DNA from: DASXUX01 sp036504595
GTDB taxonomy: Bacteria; Planctomycetota; SZUA-567; H5-PLA8
Assembly (NCBI GenBank): GCA_036504595.1
Contig: DASXUX010000067.1
Span: forward strand, 496,001 to 560,000
Direction: 5' to 3'
Length of the DNA: 64,000 nucleotides
Shown: one piece after another, positions 51,386-59,502 of the stretch
How positions within the stretch are numbered: the first letter of the stretch is position 1
Layout of the letters: each line of letters begins with the position of its first letter
Position numbers and translations under genes: made by a program
The notes under the pieces: model-generated
What the model was told of the DNA's origin: nothing
The model's database searches: none
The model's input: only the letters and a program-made list of their open reading frames with translations

Positions 51386-52018
51386 GTGAGAGAATCCGCA
51401 ATCCGCAATCCGCAATCCGCAATCGAGAAGCTCCTCAAGGAGCTTCTCGCCTGCGAGTGCTGCTCAAAGATGGTCGGCCCCGTCGTGACTTCGCGGCCGG
51501 TCGTATCGAAAATCTATCTCGTCGGGCAAGCGCCGGGCCCTCATGAAGGACAGCTCGGGCGGCCGTTCGCTTGGACGGCAGGCAAGACTCTGTTCCGGTG
51601 GTTCTCGAGCATCGGAGTGGACGAGGAGCAATTCCGTTCGCGCGTTTACATGGCTGCGGTGTGCCGCTGTTTTCCCGGAAAAACAAAACAGGGCGGTGAC
51701 CGCGTGCCCTCGCCGGAGGAGATCGACGCCTGTGCCGACTGGATGAAGCGGGAGATCGAAATCCTCAAACCCGAGCTGATTATTCCGGTCGGGCGGTTGG
51801 CGATTGAGCGCTTCGTTCCGGCCGCGCCGCTCTCCGAAATCATCGGTTCACAGCGCCGCGTGGAGGTCTTCGGCCACCGCTGCGATCTGATCGCACTGCC
51901 TCACCCGTCGGGTGCTTCGACCTGGTTTAAGCGCGAACCCGGCAAGAGCCTGCTTACCCAAGCGCTCGCTCTGCTTGCGGCACACCCGCGCTGGCAGGAG
52001 ATCCGTGAGCAGCGATGA
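51386..52018 (+). CDS. Uracil-DNA glycosylase family protein (family 4/5-like, Fe-S)
   Basis: The 210-residue protein has motif A GQAPGPHEGQLG and motif B HPSGAS. Cysteines in LACECCSKM and in RCFPGKTKQG...IDAC fit a 4Fe-4S cluster as in UDGa/UDGb. It removes uracil or deaminated bases from DNA. The first visible start is GTG at 51386, upstream of RESAIRNPQSAIEKLLKELL. That sequence is translated AATCCGC heptamer repeat and runs directly into the first homologous helix. An earlier TTG at 51368 is also in frame, and the true start is unsure. Confidence 0.82.
   Translation: MRESAIRNPQSAIEKLLKELLACECCSKMVGPVVTSRPVVSKIYLVGQAPGPHEGQLGRPFAWTAGKTLFRWFSSIGVDEEQFRSRVYMAAVCRCFPGKTKQGGDRVPSPEEIDACADWMKREIEILKPELIIPVGRLAIERFVPAAPLSEIIGSQRRVEVFGHRCDLIALPHPSGASTWFKREPGKSLLTQALALLAAHPRWQEIREQR
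51393..51424. repeat. AATCCGC heptamers in the glycosylase N-terminus
   Basis: Four to five units. The same unit and reading frame as 17014-17043, giving SAIRNPQSA in both proteins. A further run, GGGTTCG/GGGTTCA, lies just upstream at 51338-51367. Confidence 0.85.
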
Positions 52019-52030
52019 GTTTTTAATCGT

Positions 52031-52059
52031 TTGCACGTGTGCAACAATTGCCGTATAAA
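52031..52059 (+). promoter_or_regulatory. Promoter for the STAS-domain gene
   Basis: TTGCAC (52031-52036), a spacer of exactly 17 bases and TATAAA (52054-52059). The STAS gene starts about 90 bases later. Confidence 0.65.
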
Positions 52060-52153
52060 AGAAGTATACGTAGTGGGGTTTTGCGACACTAATTAATGAC
52101 AGCGCTTCATCCGTGAACGCACTCGCTGGGCGATGCTGTCGGAGACGGGCCTT

Positions 52154-52519
52154 ATGGCACTTGGGCAAAACATCAAAATCGAGCAGGAGCTGATCTCGGA
52201 AACCGGACCGGCCATCCTGCGCCTGCGCGGCGATATTGACGCGCACACCAGCCGCACTCTGCAGAAGTACATCGGCGAACTGTTCGCCGCCAACTGCTAC
52301 AAGGTCATCATCGACCTCTCGCACGTGAAGTACATGTCCTCCGCCGGCGCCAGCCTGCTGGTGGTCGCTCAGACGGAAGCCAATGAGAATAAGGGGGCCA
52401 TTGTTCTCGTTCGCCCCAGCCAAAGCGTGAAGTACGTGCTGGATATTCTCGGCCTGACGCCCATCCTGCAGATGGCCGAAGACCGCAACAACGCGCTTGC
52501 ACTTCTCTCCGCGCAGTGA
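52154..52519 (+). CDS. STAS-domain protein (anti-sigma factor antagonist type)
   Basis: The 121-residue protein is a single STAS domain. It has ILRLRGDIDAHTSRTLQKYI, VIIDLSHVKYMSSAGASLLV with the phosphorylatable Ser pair, and VKYVLDILGLTPILQMAEDR. SpoIIAA/RsbV-type proteins bind and release an anti-sigma kinase according to phosphorylation at the SSAG serine. No kinase or sigma gene is adjacent. ATG at 52154 follows GGAG at a fair distance; an ATG at 52133 is possible. A bidirectional terminator follows. Confidence 0.87.
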   Translation: MALGQNIKIEQELISETGPAILRLRGDIDAHTSRTLQKYIGELFAANCYKVIIDLSHVKYMSSAGASLLVVAQTEANENKGAIVLVRPSQSVKYVLDILGLTPILQMAEDRNNALALLSAQ

Positions 52520-52544
52520 ACGTTTGGATAGCAGCCCAATAAAA

Positions 52545-52574
52545 CGGCGGCCGTAATGGCCGCCGCTTTGTCTT
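52545..52574. terminator. Terminator between converging genes
   Basis: CGGCGGCC (52545-52552), loop GTAAT, GGCCGCCG (52558-52565) then CTTTGTCTT. On the opposite strand the stem is followed by TTTTATTGG. It can serve both the STAS gene and the TIG/PKD gene. Confidence 0.8.
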
Positions 52575-52597
52575 CTCACCTGCAAGCATCCGACGAT

Positions 52598-53725
52598 TCA
52601 GTTTACGACGCTGAACTTGTAGACCCGGCGAATGACGATGTGGCGCTTCGCCGAATTGAATTCAACCGTAAACGAGAAATTGCCTTTTTCGAGCACGCCC
52701 GATAGCTTCGAGTTGCGGAACTTTATAAACGAGCCCGCGCTCCCGGAAATCATCATGCTTTTAACGCGATCATTCTTCGCAAAGCTTGTTGGTGCGGGAA
52801 GGTGCATACTCAGCCGGCCGCGGTTGACGCTCAGATGGAAAACACCCAAATCCACAAGCTTCTCCACGATCACCGTCATCTGACGTTCTGTCCCGTCGGA
52901 CATGCTGGCGAGCACCTGGTACGCGCCCTCGGCCGTATACGAGTGCTTGGCCTGCGCGCCCGTACCCATCGTCCCATCCCCGAAGCTCCAAGTCACCGTC
53001 ACCGGCATGCCGCTGGTGTCCGTCGTCGGCCCGGAGAACAGAACCGGATCCGACTGCGGCGCGTTGGCCGGAAGCAAAATGGTCGCGGATGGCGCGGGGA
53101 ACGCACTCTCTGAAACCCACAACGTGGCAGCGGCAACCGTGATCAGCAGCGTCGTGTTGACGGTGCCGCCGGGGTTGGTGGCGCTGATCGTAGCGGAGTA
53201 GGTGCCAGACATCGACGGCGTGCCGGAGATAAACGCGCCGCTTTGGAACACGCCCGGCGGCAGACCGGTTGCGCTGTACTGGATGGGCTGACTGCCGCTT
53301 GCGGTGATCGAGTAACTGAACGGTGTGTTCAAGGTCGTGGTGACGTCCGTGGAACTGCTGATGACCGGAAGCGTGTTGAAGAAAGAAAACGCAGCGGCCT
53401 TGACCGCCTTCTGCCCGTCCGGATTCGTGACGGTGACGTCAACGGTGCCAGCGGTGCCGACGGGGGCGGTGCAGGTCAACGTCGCCGCATCGATCATCGA
53501 AGTCATCTGCGCCGCGGTCGCTCCAAAGCTTACAACGGATCCCGCAACAAACCCGCTGCCGATGACCTGCACTTGCGTGCCGCCCTCTGTCGGCCCACTT
53601 GCCGGGGAAACGCCGGTGATGGTTGGCGGAGGAAAAGCCGCCGCCCATGTTGATGGCGCGAGAACGCAGCCCATGAAGGCCGCCGTTACGAACAACGGGC
53701 GCACGAACGCTCCCAGACTTGCCAT
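52598..53725 (-). CDS. Secreted protein with IPT/TIG, Ig-like and PKD domains
   Basis: The 375-residue protein has a signal peptide (SLGAFVRPLFVTAAFMGCVL, cut near TWAAA). An IPT/TIG domain follows (PPTITGVSPASGPTEGGTQV), then a putative cadherin/Ig-like repeat with PFSYSITASGSQPIQYSATG and SGTPSMSGTYSATISATNPG. A PKD domain comes next with VTWSFGDGTMGTGAQAKHSY. A C-terminal beta domain ends in RRVYKFSVVN. It is a probable cell-surface or extracellular adhesin-like protein. The C-terminal domain resembles in style the end of the subtilase at 16669. ATG at 53725 with GGGAGA upstream. Confidence 0.82.
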   Translation of the reverse strand: MASLGAFVRPLFVTAAFMGCVLAPSTWAAAFPPPTITGVSPASGPTEGGTQVQVIGSGFVAGSVVSFGATAAQMTSMIDAATLTCTAPVGTAGTVDVTVTNPDGQKAVKAAAFSFFNTLPVISSSTDVTTTLNTPFSYSITASGSQPIQYSATGLPPGVFQSGAFISGTPSMSGTYSATISATNPGGTVNTTLLITVAAATLWVSESAFPAPSATILLPANAPQSDPVLFSGPTTDTSGMPVTVTWSFGDGTMGTGAQAKHSYTAEGAYQVLASMSDGTERQMTVIVEKLVDLGVFHLSVNRGRLSMHLPAPTSFAKNDRVKSMMISGSAGSFIKFRNSKLSGVLEKGNFSFTVEFNSAKRHIVIRRVYKFSVVN

Positions 53726-54025
53726 GGTCTTCTCCCTTACACCCAACGACAACAACTCCTGAGCTGACTGCTTGAAGCCTGCGTTTCCTTCGGCCGGAGA
53801 AATGGCCGTTTTTAAGCGATGGTCTGGCAAGCACCTTATCTCGCTCAAGCGGGCCGTCAACCGCTAAAACTCCTCTGCTATTCACGCTTTGCAGCATGCG
53901 CGACTGTCATTGCGCCAGCGCTCCGGATTTGCCCAAACCACAAAACGGGCGGCAGAATCTCCCGCTGGAAAGCATGTAGTCAGTGACGCTCGCCATCCCG
54001 AACGTTTGCTTAAAAATAGTAACGG
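53726..54025. other. 300-bp gap without a gene
   Basis: Nothing convincing in any frame. It lies between two minus-strand genes and continues into the palindromic element at 54026. It should hold the promoter of the TIG/PKD gene. Confidence 0.5.
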
Positions 54026-54171
54026 GTGTGGCACGGGCAGGCAACGCCGCGTCTTTTTGCGGCGTTCATTGCCCGTGCGGGAGCGCCGAGGGTCACGGGC
54101 AATCCACGCCGCAACAGTGTCTGTCCCGTGATAAGCTGGCGCAATCGCGGCGTGGCCTGCCCGTGCCACAC
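54026..54171. repeat. 146-bp MITE-like element with perfect 17-bp inverted ends
   Basis: GTGTGGCACGGGCAGGC (54026-54042) and GCCTGCCCGTGCCACAC (54155-54171) are perfectly inverted. Internal hairpins include AACGCCGC...GCGGCGTT (54043-54066) and ATTGCCCGTG...CACGGGCAAT. It has no coding capacity. It ends six bases before the trpS stop. Confidence 0.88.
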
Positions 54172-54176
54172 TTCGC

Positions 54177-55154
54177 CTATGCCAGTCCGCTGGCGCGTTT
54201 GGCTTCGTCGAGTGTCTGGCGAGCGACAGCACGGGCGCGTGCGGCGCCGTCGCGAAGGACTTCGTCCACGTACGCGGGATTGGCGATCAGTTCCGCGCGT
54301 TTCTGGCGATAGGCGGCGAAGTAGTTGACGACTTTTTCCAGCAGCAGCTTCTTCGCGTCTCCATAGCCCATTCCGCCGGCGCGGTAGCGTTGCGCCAGCG
54401 CGTCCTTCTCTTCATCGGTGGCGAAGAGCGAATAGAGCGCGAAGACGTTGTCATTGTCGGGATTCTTGGGCTGCTCGACCGGGGTGCTGTCGGTCTTGAT
54501 GCTCATGATGACTTTTTTGAGCTCTTTCGGTTCGGACTGCAGGTCGATCGTGTTGCCGTAGGACTTGCTCATCTTCTCGCCATCGACGCCGGGGACTTTC
54601 GGCGTGGAACTCAGCTTGCCTTCCGGACGAACGAAGACTTCAGCTTTGTACGTCTGGTTGAAGTAGTTGGCCATGTCCTGAGTCATCTCGATGTGTTGAA
54701 TCTGATCCTGGCCGACCGGCACCAGATTGGATTTGTACGCCAAAATGTCCGCGGCCATCAGCACCGGATAGTAGAACAGTCCGACCGATGGCTTGATGCC
54801 CTTGGCAATCTTGTCCTTGTAGCTGTGCGCGCGCTCCAGCAAACCCATGCCGGTGACGGCGCTCAGCATCCACGCCAGTTCCTGCACTTCCGGCACATCG
54901 CTCTGGCGGAAGAAGGTCGAGCGCTTCGGGTCCAGGCCGAGGGCGAGATAATCGATCGCCACTCCGCGGATGTAGTCGCGCATCTGAACGGCGTCCTGCA
55001 CCGTCGTCATCGCATGGAAGTCGGCGATGAAGTAGAAGCGCTCCGCGTTGGGCATGTCATCCTGCAGAGCGATGTGCTGCTTGATCGCCCCGAAGTAGTT
55101 GCCCAAGTGAAGCTTGCCCGAAGGCTGAACACCGGAAAGAATGCGGGTGGACAT
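54177..55154 (-). CDS. trpS: Tryptophanyl-tRNA synthetase
   Basis: The 325-residue class Ic synthetase has the HIGH variant GKLHLGNYFGAIK and the KMSKS loop GEKMSKSYGNTI. Tryptophan-pocket motifs QSDVPEVQELAWMLSAVTGMG and YYPVLMAADILAY are present. It charges tRNA-Trp. Length and domains are normal. The ATG at 55154 begins STRILSGVQPSG, as in homologues. Confidence 0.96.
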   Translation of the reverse strand: MSTRILSGVQPSGKLHLGNYFGAIKQHIALQDDMPNAERFYFIADFHAMTTVQDAVQMRDYIRGVAIDYLALGLDPKRSTFFRQSDVPEVQELAWMLSAVTGMGLLERAHSYKDKIAKGIKPSVGLFYYPVLMAADILAYKSNLVPVGQDQIQHIEMTQDMANYFNQTYKAEVFVRPEGKLSSTPKVPGVDGEKMSKSYGNTIDLQSEPKELKKVIMSIKTDSTPVEQPKNPDNDNVFALYSLFATDEEKDALAQRYRAGGMGYGDAKKLLLEKVVNYFAAYRQKRAELIANPAYVDEVLRDGAARARAVARQTLDEAKRASGLA

Positions 55155-55241
55155 GACGAAGGGTATCTCCAGGTTTCTTGCAAGGGTTTCTGATTACTTG
55201 AGGAGCGTGTCGCCGTCAACCGGTTCCCGGACCACTAAGAC

Positions 55242-55505
55242 CTACTCGTAATGCGTCCACATTCGCAAGACTTTGACCGTGCGAATTTCCTCTCGAATTT
55301 CGTAAACCAGCCGGTGCTGAATATTGATACGACGCGAATACGCTCCGGCTAAATCGCCGACCAATTTCTCGTAGGGTGGCGGAGTCCGAAAAGGGTTACT
55401 GGCCAACACCGCAAGAAGCTGCTCGGCTTTGCCACGCAACCCTGCGGCTGATAATTTCTTCGCGTCCTTCAGGGCACGCGGTGTAAAGACGACGCGCCAG
55501 CTCAC
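55242..55505 (-). CDS. YoeB-family mRNA-interferase toxin
   Basis: The 87-residue protein has the Txe/YoeB pattern: VVFTPRALKDAKKLSAAGLR, NPFRTPPPYEKLVGDLAGAY, SRRINIQHRLVYEI and the C-terminal RMWTHYE with the catalytic His/Tyr-Glu tail. YoeB cuts mRNA in the ribosomal A site. The gene overlaps the antitoxin gene upstream by four bases (ATGA), so the pair is translationally coupled. Confidence 0.88.
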   Translation of the reverse strand: MSWRVVFTPRALKDAKKLSAAGLRGKAEQLLAVLASNPFRTPPPYEKLVGDLAGAYSRRINIQHRLVYEIREEIRTVKVLRMWTHYE

Positions 55506-55744
55506 CAGGAGATCTTCTCAGAGCAACTGGCAAGCGGCGTTTTTAGACCTTTTCGAATGGAAGCGCGCATGCCCGGCACTGAAAGGAGATACAGTGTTTC
55601 TTGTATGGCACGCCAATCCTCTTCGGAGATCAAGATTGCATTCGATGTTCGGCCGCTAATTCGAATCGGCTCATGCGACAGAGCAGCGCTACGAACCAGT
55701 TCCGCCAGCTTGCTCTTGGCTTGTGCAGTCGAAATGTTTGTCAT
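55502..55744 (-). CDS. Phd/YefM-family antitoxin
   Basis: The 80-residue protein starts TNISTAQAKSKLAELVRSA, the DNA-binding Phd/YefM helix, then IRISGRTSNAILISEEDWRAIQETLYLLSVPGM. The C-terminal part (RKGLKTPLASCSEKISW) would wrap the toxin. It precedes the toxin gene, as expected, and probably represses the pair's promoter in the 102-bp gap toward rimO. Confidence 0.88.
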   Translation of the reverse strand: MTNISTAQAKSKLAELVRSAALSHEPIRISGRTSNAILISEEDWRAIQETLYLLSVPGMRASIRKGLKTPLASCSEKISW

Positions 55745-55846
55745 CTGTCCGCTCCTGCAACAATCCTATCCGTTCCTGAGTTGCAGGCAAGGCCGGGGTT
55801 TGGATGTTCATGGGCAAGATGCCGTTGCGCCAACAGCGCGCAGAGT

Positions 55847-57304
55847 TTACTGCCCGACTTTCCCTACCACATCGTAGTCCAGCGCCTGCGTGATTTCAGC
55901 CTGGACGAACGTTCCGGGGGACAGCTTGCTTATACCACGGCCGGCCAGATATACCACGCCGTCCACCTCGGGCGCCTCGTGCTTCGTGCGGCCGATGGCC
56001 TTCGCTCCACGCACGGGCGCTTCGCTGACGGGGCCATCCACCAGCACTTCCATCTGCTTCCCGACCCGCTCGCGCATGCGCCGGCGCGAAACTTCGAGCT
56101 GCGCCAGCATGAGAGCCTCGCGGCGGGCCTTCTTCTCGGTCAGCGGGATATTGTCCGCGGCCTTGGCGGCCGGCGTCAGCGGTTCGTTCGAGTACAGGAA
56201 CACGCCGGCGTGAGTGAAGCGGCCTTCCGTGATGAAAGCGAGCAGCTCCTGGAAGTCCTGCTCCGTTTCGCCGGGATAGCCGGTGATGAAGGCGGTCCGG
56301 ATCGCGCAACCCGGCAGCTTGCGTTCGATCAGGTCGAGCAGATCGATCGTCTGCTGCTTCGTCACGCCGCGCGCCATCGACTTCAAGACCGGATCGGCGA
56401 TGTGCTGCAGCGGAATGTCGATGTAGCGGCAGAAGCGCTCGTCGCTGGCCAGCATGTCCAGCATCGCTTCATTCAGGTAGCGCGGATAGGCATACAGCAG
56501 CCGCAGCCAGCGCGGACCTTTCACGGCCTTCAGCGCGTGCAACAACTCCGGCAAGGCGTACTTCTTGTACAGGTCGCGGCCGTAGCTGGTCGTATCCTGC
56601 GCGATCAAGTTGAGCTCCTGCGTGCCGCCGTCGGCCAGTTCCTGAGCTTCCGCAACGATCGATTCTATCGGCCGCGAGACCTGCAGGCCCCGCATGCGCG
56701 GAATGGCGCAGAAGCGGCACGGATTGCTGCAACCTTCGGATATCTTCAGAAATGCCGTGTGCGGCGAACCGATACGCATGCGCGGCATGACCAGAAAATC
56801 GTTGTAGCTCTGCGGGACGGGCTTTCGCGCGGCGCTTTGGCGCGGCTGCGCTGCCAGCGCCCCGACAGCCAATTTTGCTGTCTGCTGTCCGCGCGCCGCA
56901 TCGAGCAGATCGCGGCAGATTTGTGGCAGGCGCGGATAATCTTTGAAGCCCAGCCGCGCGTCGGCCGCTTCCAGGAAACGCGTGAACTCCGGGGCGTCCG
57001 TGACGCGCTCGACGAGGCAGCCCAGCGCGACCAGGGTGCGAAGGCTGCCGCTTTTCTTCAGGTCGGCTATTTCACGGAGAACGCCCGCCGTTTCTTCGCG
57101 AGCGTCATTGATGAAGCCGCAGGTGTTAACCAGACAAAGTTCTGCGACGGCAGGGTCTTGCGCGATCAGAAAGCCGGCTTCCGCCAGTCCGCCCAGAATG
57201 CGTTCGCTATCGACGAGATTCTTGGCGCAGCCCAGTGTGATCATGCTGATGACCGCCGGCGCGTCGTCGTCGTGGTGTGCTTTATGACGATGTGTGGATT
57301 TCAT
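55847..57304 (-). CDS. rimO: Ribosomal protein S12 methylthiotransferase RimO
   Basis: The 485-residue radical-SAM enzyme has three domains. The N-terminal UPF0004 domain holds its cluster cysteines in TLGCAKNLVDSE, LVNTCGFI and ALGCLVER. The radical-SAM core carries SEGCSNPCRFCAIPRMRG. A TRAM domain lies at the end (KQMEVLVDGPVSEAPVRGAKAIG). It adds a methylthio group to Asp88 of S12. About 35 residues between the first two domains (GALAAQPRQSAARKPVPQSY) are a non-conserved insertion. Confidence 0.95.
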   Translation of the reverse strand: MKSTHRHKAHHDDDAPAVISMITLGCAKNLVDSERILGGLAEAGFLIAQDPAVAELCLVNTCGFINDAREETAGVLREIADLKKSGSLRTLVALGCLVERVTDAPEFTRFLEAADARLGFKDYPRLPQICRDLLDAARGQQTAKLAVGALAAQPRQSAARKPVPQSYNDFLVMPRMRIGSPHTAFLKISEGCSNPCRFCAIPRMRGLQVSRPIESIVAEAQELADGGTQELNLIAQDTTSYGRDLYKKYALPELLHALKAVKGPRWLRLLYAYPRYLNEAMLDMLASDERFCRYIDIPLQHIADPVLKSMARGVTKQQTIDLLDLIERKLPGCAIRTAFITGYPGETEQDFQELLAFITEGRFTHAGVFLYSNEPLTPAAKAADNIPLTEKKARREALMLAQLEVSRRRMRERVGKQMEVLVDGPVSEAPVRGAKAIGRTKHEAPEVDGVVYLAGRGISKLSPGTFVQAEITQALDYDVVGKVGQ

Positions 57305-57378
57305 TCTTCAGGACCAACTTCGGAATAGCGGACTCAAAAAAGGCCTACGCGGCAGAACCGCACTGGCGACATTATAGC

Positions 57379-57412
57379 ATGGAATGGTACTTGGTGAGTG
57401 GTACTTGGTTAT
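57379..57412. repeat. TACTTGG/TGAGTGG heptamers
   Basis: TGGTACTTGGTGAGTGGTAC and a following TTGGTTATGG repeat with a seven-base period in the gap upstream of rimO. The same unit type is at 16187-16212. Confidence 0.8.
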
Positions 57413-57416
57413 GGAT

Positions 57417-57998
57417 TCAGTCGCGGCGCCGCTGGCTGTCCTCCTCGGCCAACTTCGCCAGCTCTTCTTCGGAAATCTTCTCCCACTTTACCCGCTTATA
57501 CATTCCCATGGAAAAAGGCCGTTCAGGCTTTGCATCCTGTTGTTCCGTCTTCAGTACTGCCTCAACCGAATCCGGAGCCGCGCCATGATCCGTGAGCCGC
57601 AGTGTTCCACATACGTGTGTTCTGACGCGGTACAAGTTTCGATCCTGGTCCACCGCGAAGACCAAGTTCGAATCAAAGTCACTGTGGTTCGTTTCCACGA
57701 TGAAGTACATCCACTGCGCGTCGCTGATGTAGAGCAGCCCTTCATAGCAGCCACCGTGATCCCGCCGTGGCATCCAGTGCTCTTTTTGAAACTGTACGCG
57801 ACCGTCCCACGAGTCGCATAGCTTCACTTCGCCCGAAATAGTGAAGTCCTTCAGGAACGTAACGGCCTTCATCGTGATCTGCTGGACGCGTTTCCTTAAG
57901 CCCGGCCAGAGCAGTTCATCTTCATCCTCTTCGGCAGCCGACAAAAAAGGCGCCGCGAAGAGCGTCGCCGCAAGAACGAAGTGAATGGGTTTGGGCAT
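57417..57998 (-). CDS. Secreted protein of unknown function
   Basis: The 193-residue protein has a signal peptide (PIHFVLAATLFAAPFLSAAE). The mature part is a soluble domain with a Cys pair (KLCDSWDGRVQFQKEHWMPR and RDHGGCYEGLLYISDAQWMY) and a NLVFAVDQDRNLYRVRTHVC strand region. The C-terminal 35 residues are charged (KWEKISEEELAKLAEEDSQR). Not recognised. It starts 22 bases after the stop of another secreted-protein gene and is probably in an operon with it. Confidence 0.7.
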   Translation of the reverse strand: MPKPIHFVLAATLFAAPFLSAAEEDEDELLWPGLRKRVQQITMKAVTFLKDFTISGEVKLCDSWDGRVQFQKEHWMPRRDHGGCYEGLLYISDAQWMYFIVETNHSDFDSNLVFAVDQDRNLYRVRTHVCGTLRLTDHGAAPDSVEAVLKTEQQDAKPERPFSMGMYKRVKWEKISEEELAKLAEEDSQRRRD

Positions 57999-58020
57999 AT
58001 CCCACAATCCTTATCACCCA

Positions 58021-58878
58021 TCACATCTTCGCTGTCGGCTTGATCGTGATCTCTTCTTCTGCCCTCTGCTGTTCGGCCTTGTGAATCTCTTCGCGCGCCT
58101 TGTCCAAAGCTCCTCGCGCGGCGTCCAGATCCTTGCGCAACGCCTCGACACGTTCCTGAAGCCGCGGCAGGCTCTCGTTCGTCCGCGCCACGACGGCCTG
58201 CGCTTGAGTCTTGTCTTCCTCGACTTTTACTTTCTGCTCGGCGGCGTCCATCATCTGGTCGCGCAGTTTATCGGCTCGCACATAGCCGCCGTATCCATAC
58301 CCGTAGCCATAGCCGACGCGTTGAATGCTGCTCGCGCCGCCGGAGGCCAATTCTGTCTTCGCCGCATCGTACTTGGCATCCGCGCGCACGATTTCTATTT
58401 TCGCGTTCTTCAGAATCTGTTCCGCGCCCGAAAGCACCTGACGCGCAAGCACCACATCGCGCTCCGCGTTCTGTAGCTCGGCCTGCAACGCCTTCACCTT
58501 CGCGTTCGGCTCCGCCAGCGCCCGCTCTTCGCGTGCGGCGGCCTCAAGCTTTGCGCGCGCCAGCTTGGCTATGGCGCGAGCGTTGAGCACGTCCTGTTGT
58601 GCTGCTTTCGGAAGCTCGTTGAGCGGGACCATTTCCGCGTGGACCGAGCAGACATCTCTGCCGACCAGCGTCAGCGTCTTGCCGTAGATCGAATCGACGA
58701 TGTACGTACGGTACTCCGCCGATCCAAGAACCGCGTAATGCAGTCCTTTGACGTTTGTGCCGTCGCTGAGTTCGAAGGTCGTTACTTTCGCCGGCTCTTC
58801 CGCGGCCCGAACGAACGCAGGAACTGAGAAGAGCACCGTGAAGCTGATCGCAAGCACCGCTGCTTTGGGAAAACGCAT
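58021..58878 (-). CDS. Secreted coiled-coil protein of unknown function
   Basis: The 285-residue protein has a signal peptide (AVLAISFTVLFSVPAFVRAA). A short beta-type N-terminal domain follows (KVTTFELSDGTNVKGLHYAV, YGKTLTLVGRDVCSVHAEMV). Long Ala/Glu/Lys heptad helices (ARAIAKLARAKLEAAAREER, ALQAELQNAERDVVLARQVL) are then interrupted by the Gly/Tyr run GYGYGYGYGGY. It ends in another helix. It is probably periplasmic or surface-attached. The TGT-rich start codon context gives a GAGGG site. First gene of a pair with the secreted protein downstream. Confidence 0.7.
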   Translation of the reverse strand: MRFPKAAVLAISFTVLFSVPAFVRAAEEPAKVTTFELSDGTNVKGLHYAVLGSAEYRTYIVDSIYGKTLTLVGRDVCSVHAEMVPLNELPKAAQQDVLNARAIAKLARAKLEAAAREERALAEPNAKVKALQAELQNAERDVVLARQVLSGAEQILKNAKIEIVRADAKYDAAKTELASGGASSIQRVGYGYGYGYGGYVRADKLRDQMMDAAEQKVKVEEDKTQAQAVVARTNESLPRLQERVEALRKDLDAARGALDKAREEIHKAEQQRAEEEITIKPTAKM

Positions 58879-59024
58879 AGTCGAGCCCTCCCGCGCTGTT
58901 CCCTGTCAAATCGGCATTCTAACCGGTTTTGCAGCAATTTCTACACTTTCGTGGTCTCAGCGCGCACCCCCGCCCCGCCCTCCGAAATCTTTATGCTACT
59001 TCGGAATCCCGCTCCTTGCCCCCA

Positions 59025-59429
59025 TTATGCAGAAGGCCGTTCGGTCAACGTGCTGGACGGCTGAGCGCCCGATGGCCGGCGCAGCCAGCGCGTGCTGGAG
59101 AGCTTCTCCCACAGATCATCGGATGAATCGTCGCCTGTGGCAGCAGGTGCTGCGGAAGAGCCATCGTTTTCGAAGCTGTTGAGCAGCGCGGCCCATTCGC
59201 GCGGATCGAACAATTCTTCGGCTGGTTCTCGCAACTGAGCCGTCACTGTATCAGTAGTGGGAAGTGCCTTAGTCATCGTGCTCATGTTCGTTTCGCCAGC
59301 CTTTGAAGATGCCTTTCCAATAGCCTGCTGCCCGGTCCGCGCCAGTTCGTCCTGGCGTTTCGGGAGTGGTTTAGCAACCGCTCCGCCAACCGGCTTTTTC
59401 TGCTTTCGTTTCAACGAATCCCCTCTCAT
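59025..59429 (-). CDS. Hypothetical small basic/acidic protein
   Basis: The 134-residue ORF starts at the ATG at 59429 because an intrinsic terminator for an upstream gene (59503-59541) lies in the otherwise longer open frame. A basic N-terminus (RGDSLKRKQKKPVGGAVAKP) precedes an acidic C-terminal half (AEELFDPREWAALLNSFEND). Not recognised. It is possibly disordered. Confidence 0.45.
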   Translation of the reverse strand: MRGDSLKRKQKKPVGGAVAKPLPKRQDELARTGQQAIGKASSKAGETNMSTMTKALPTTDTVTAQLREPAEELFDPREWAALLNSFENDGSSAAPAATGDDSSDDLWEKLSSTRWLRRPSGAQPSSTLTERPSA

Positions 59430-59502
59430 ATCGTTTCTTTCGTTTTGACGGTCTGGCTCCAATGCCTTCCCGCCCTTCTCCCTTTCGTTTCCGCCTTTGG
59501 GC

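Noticed and set aside
55601..57328. 575-codon plus-strand frame
   Set aside because: Antisense to rimO; length is a by-product of high GC in the third position.
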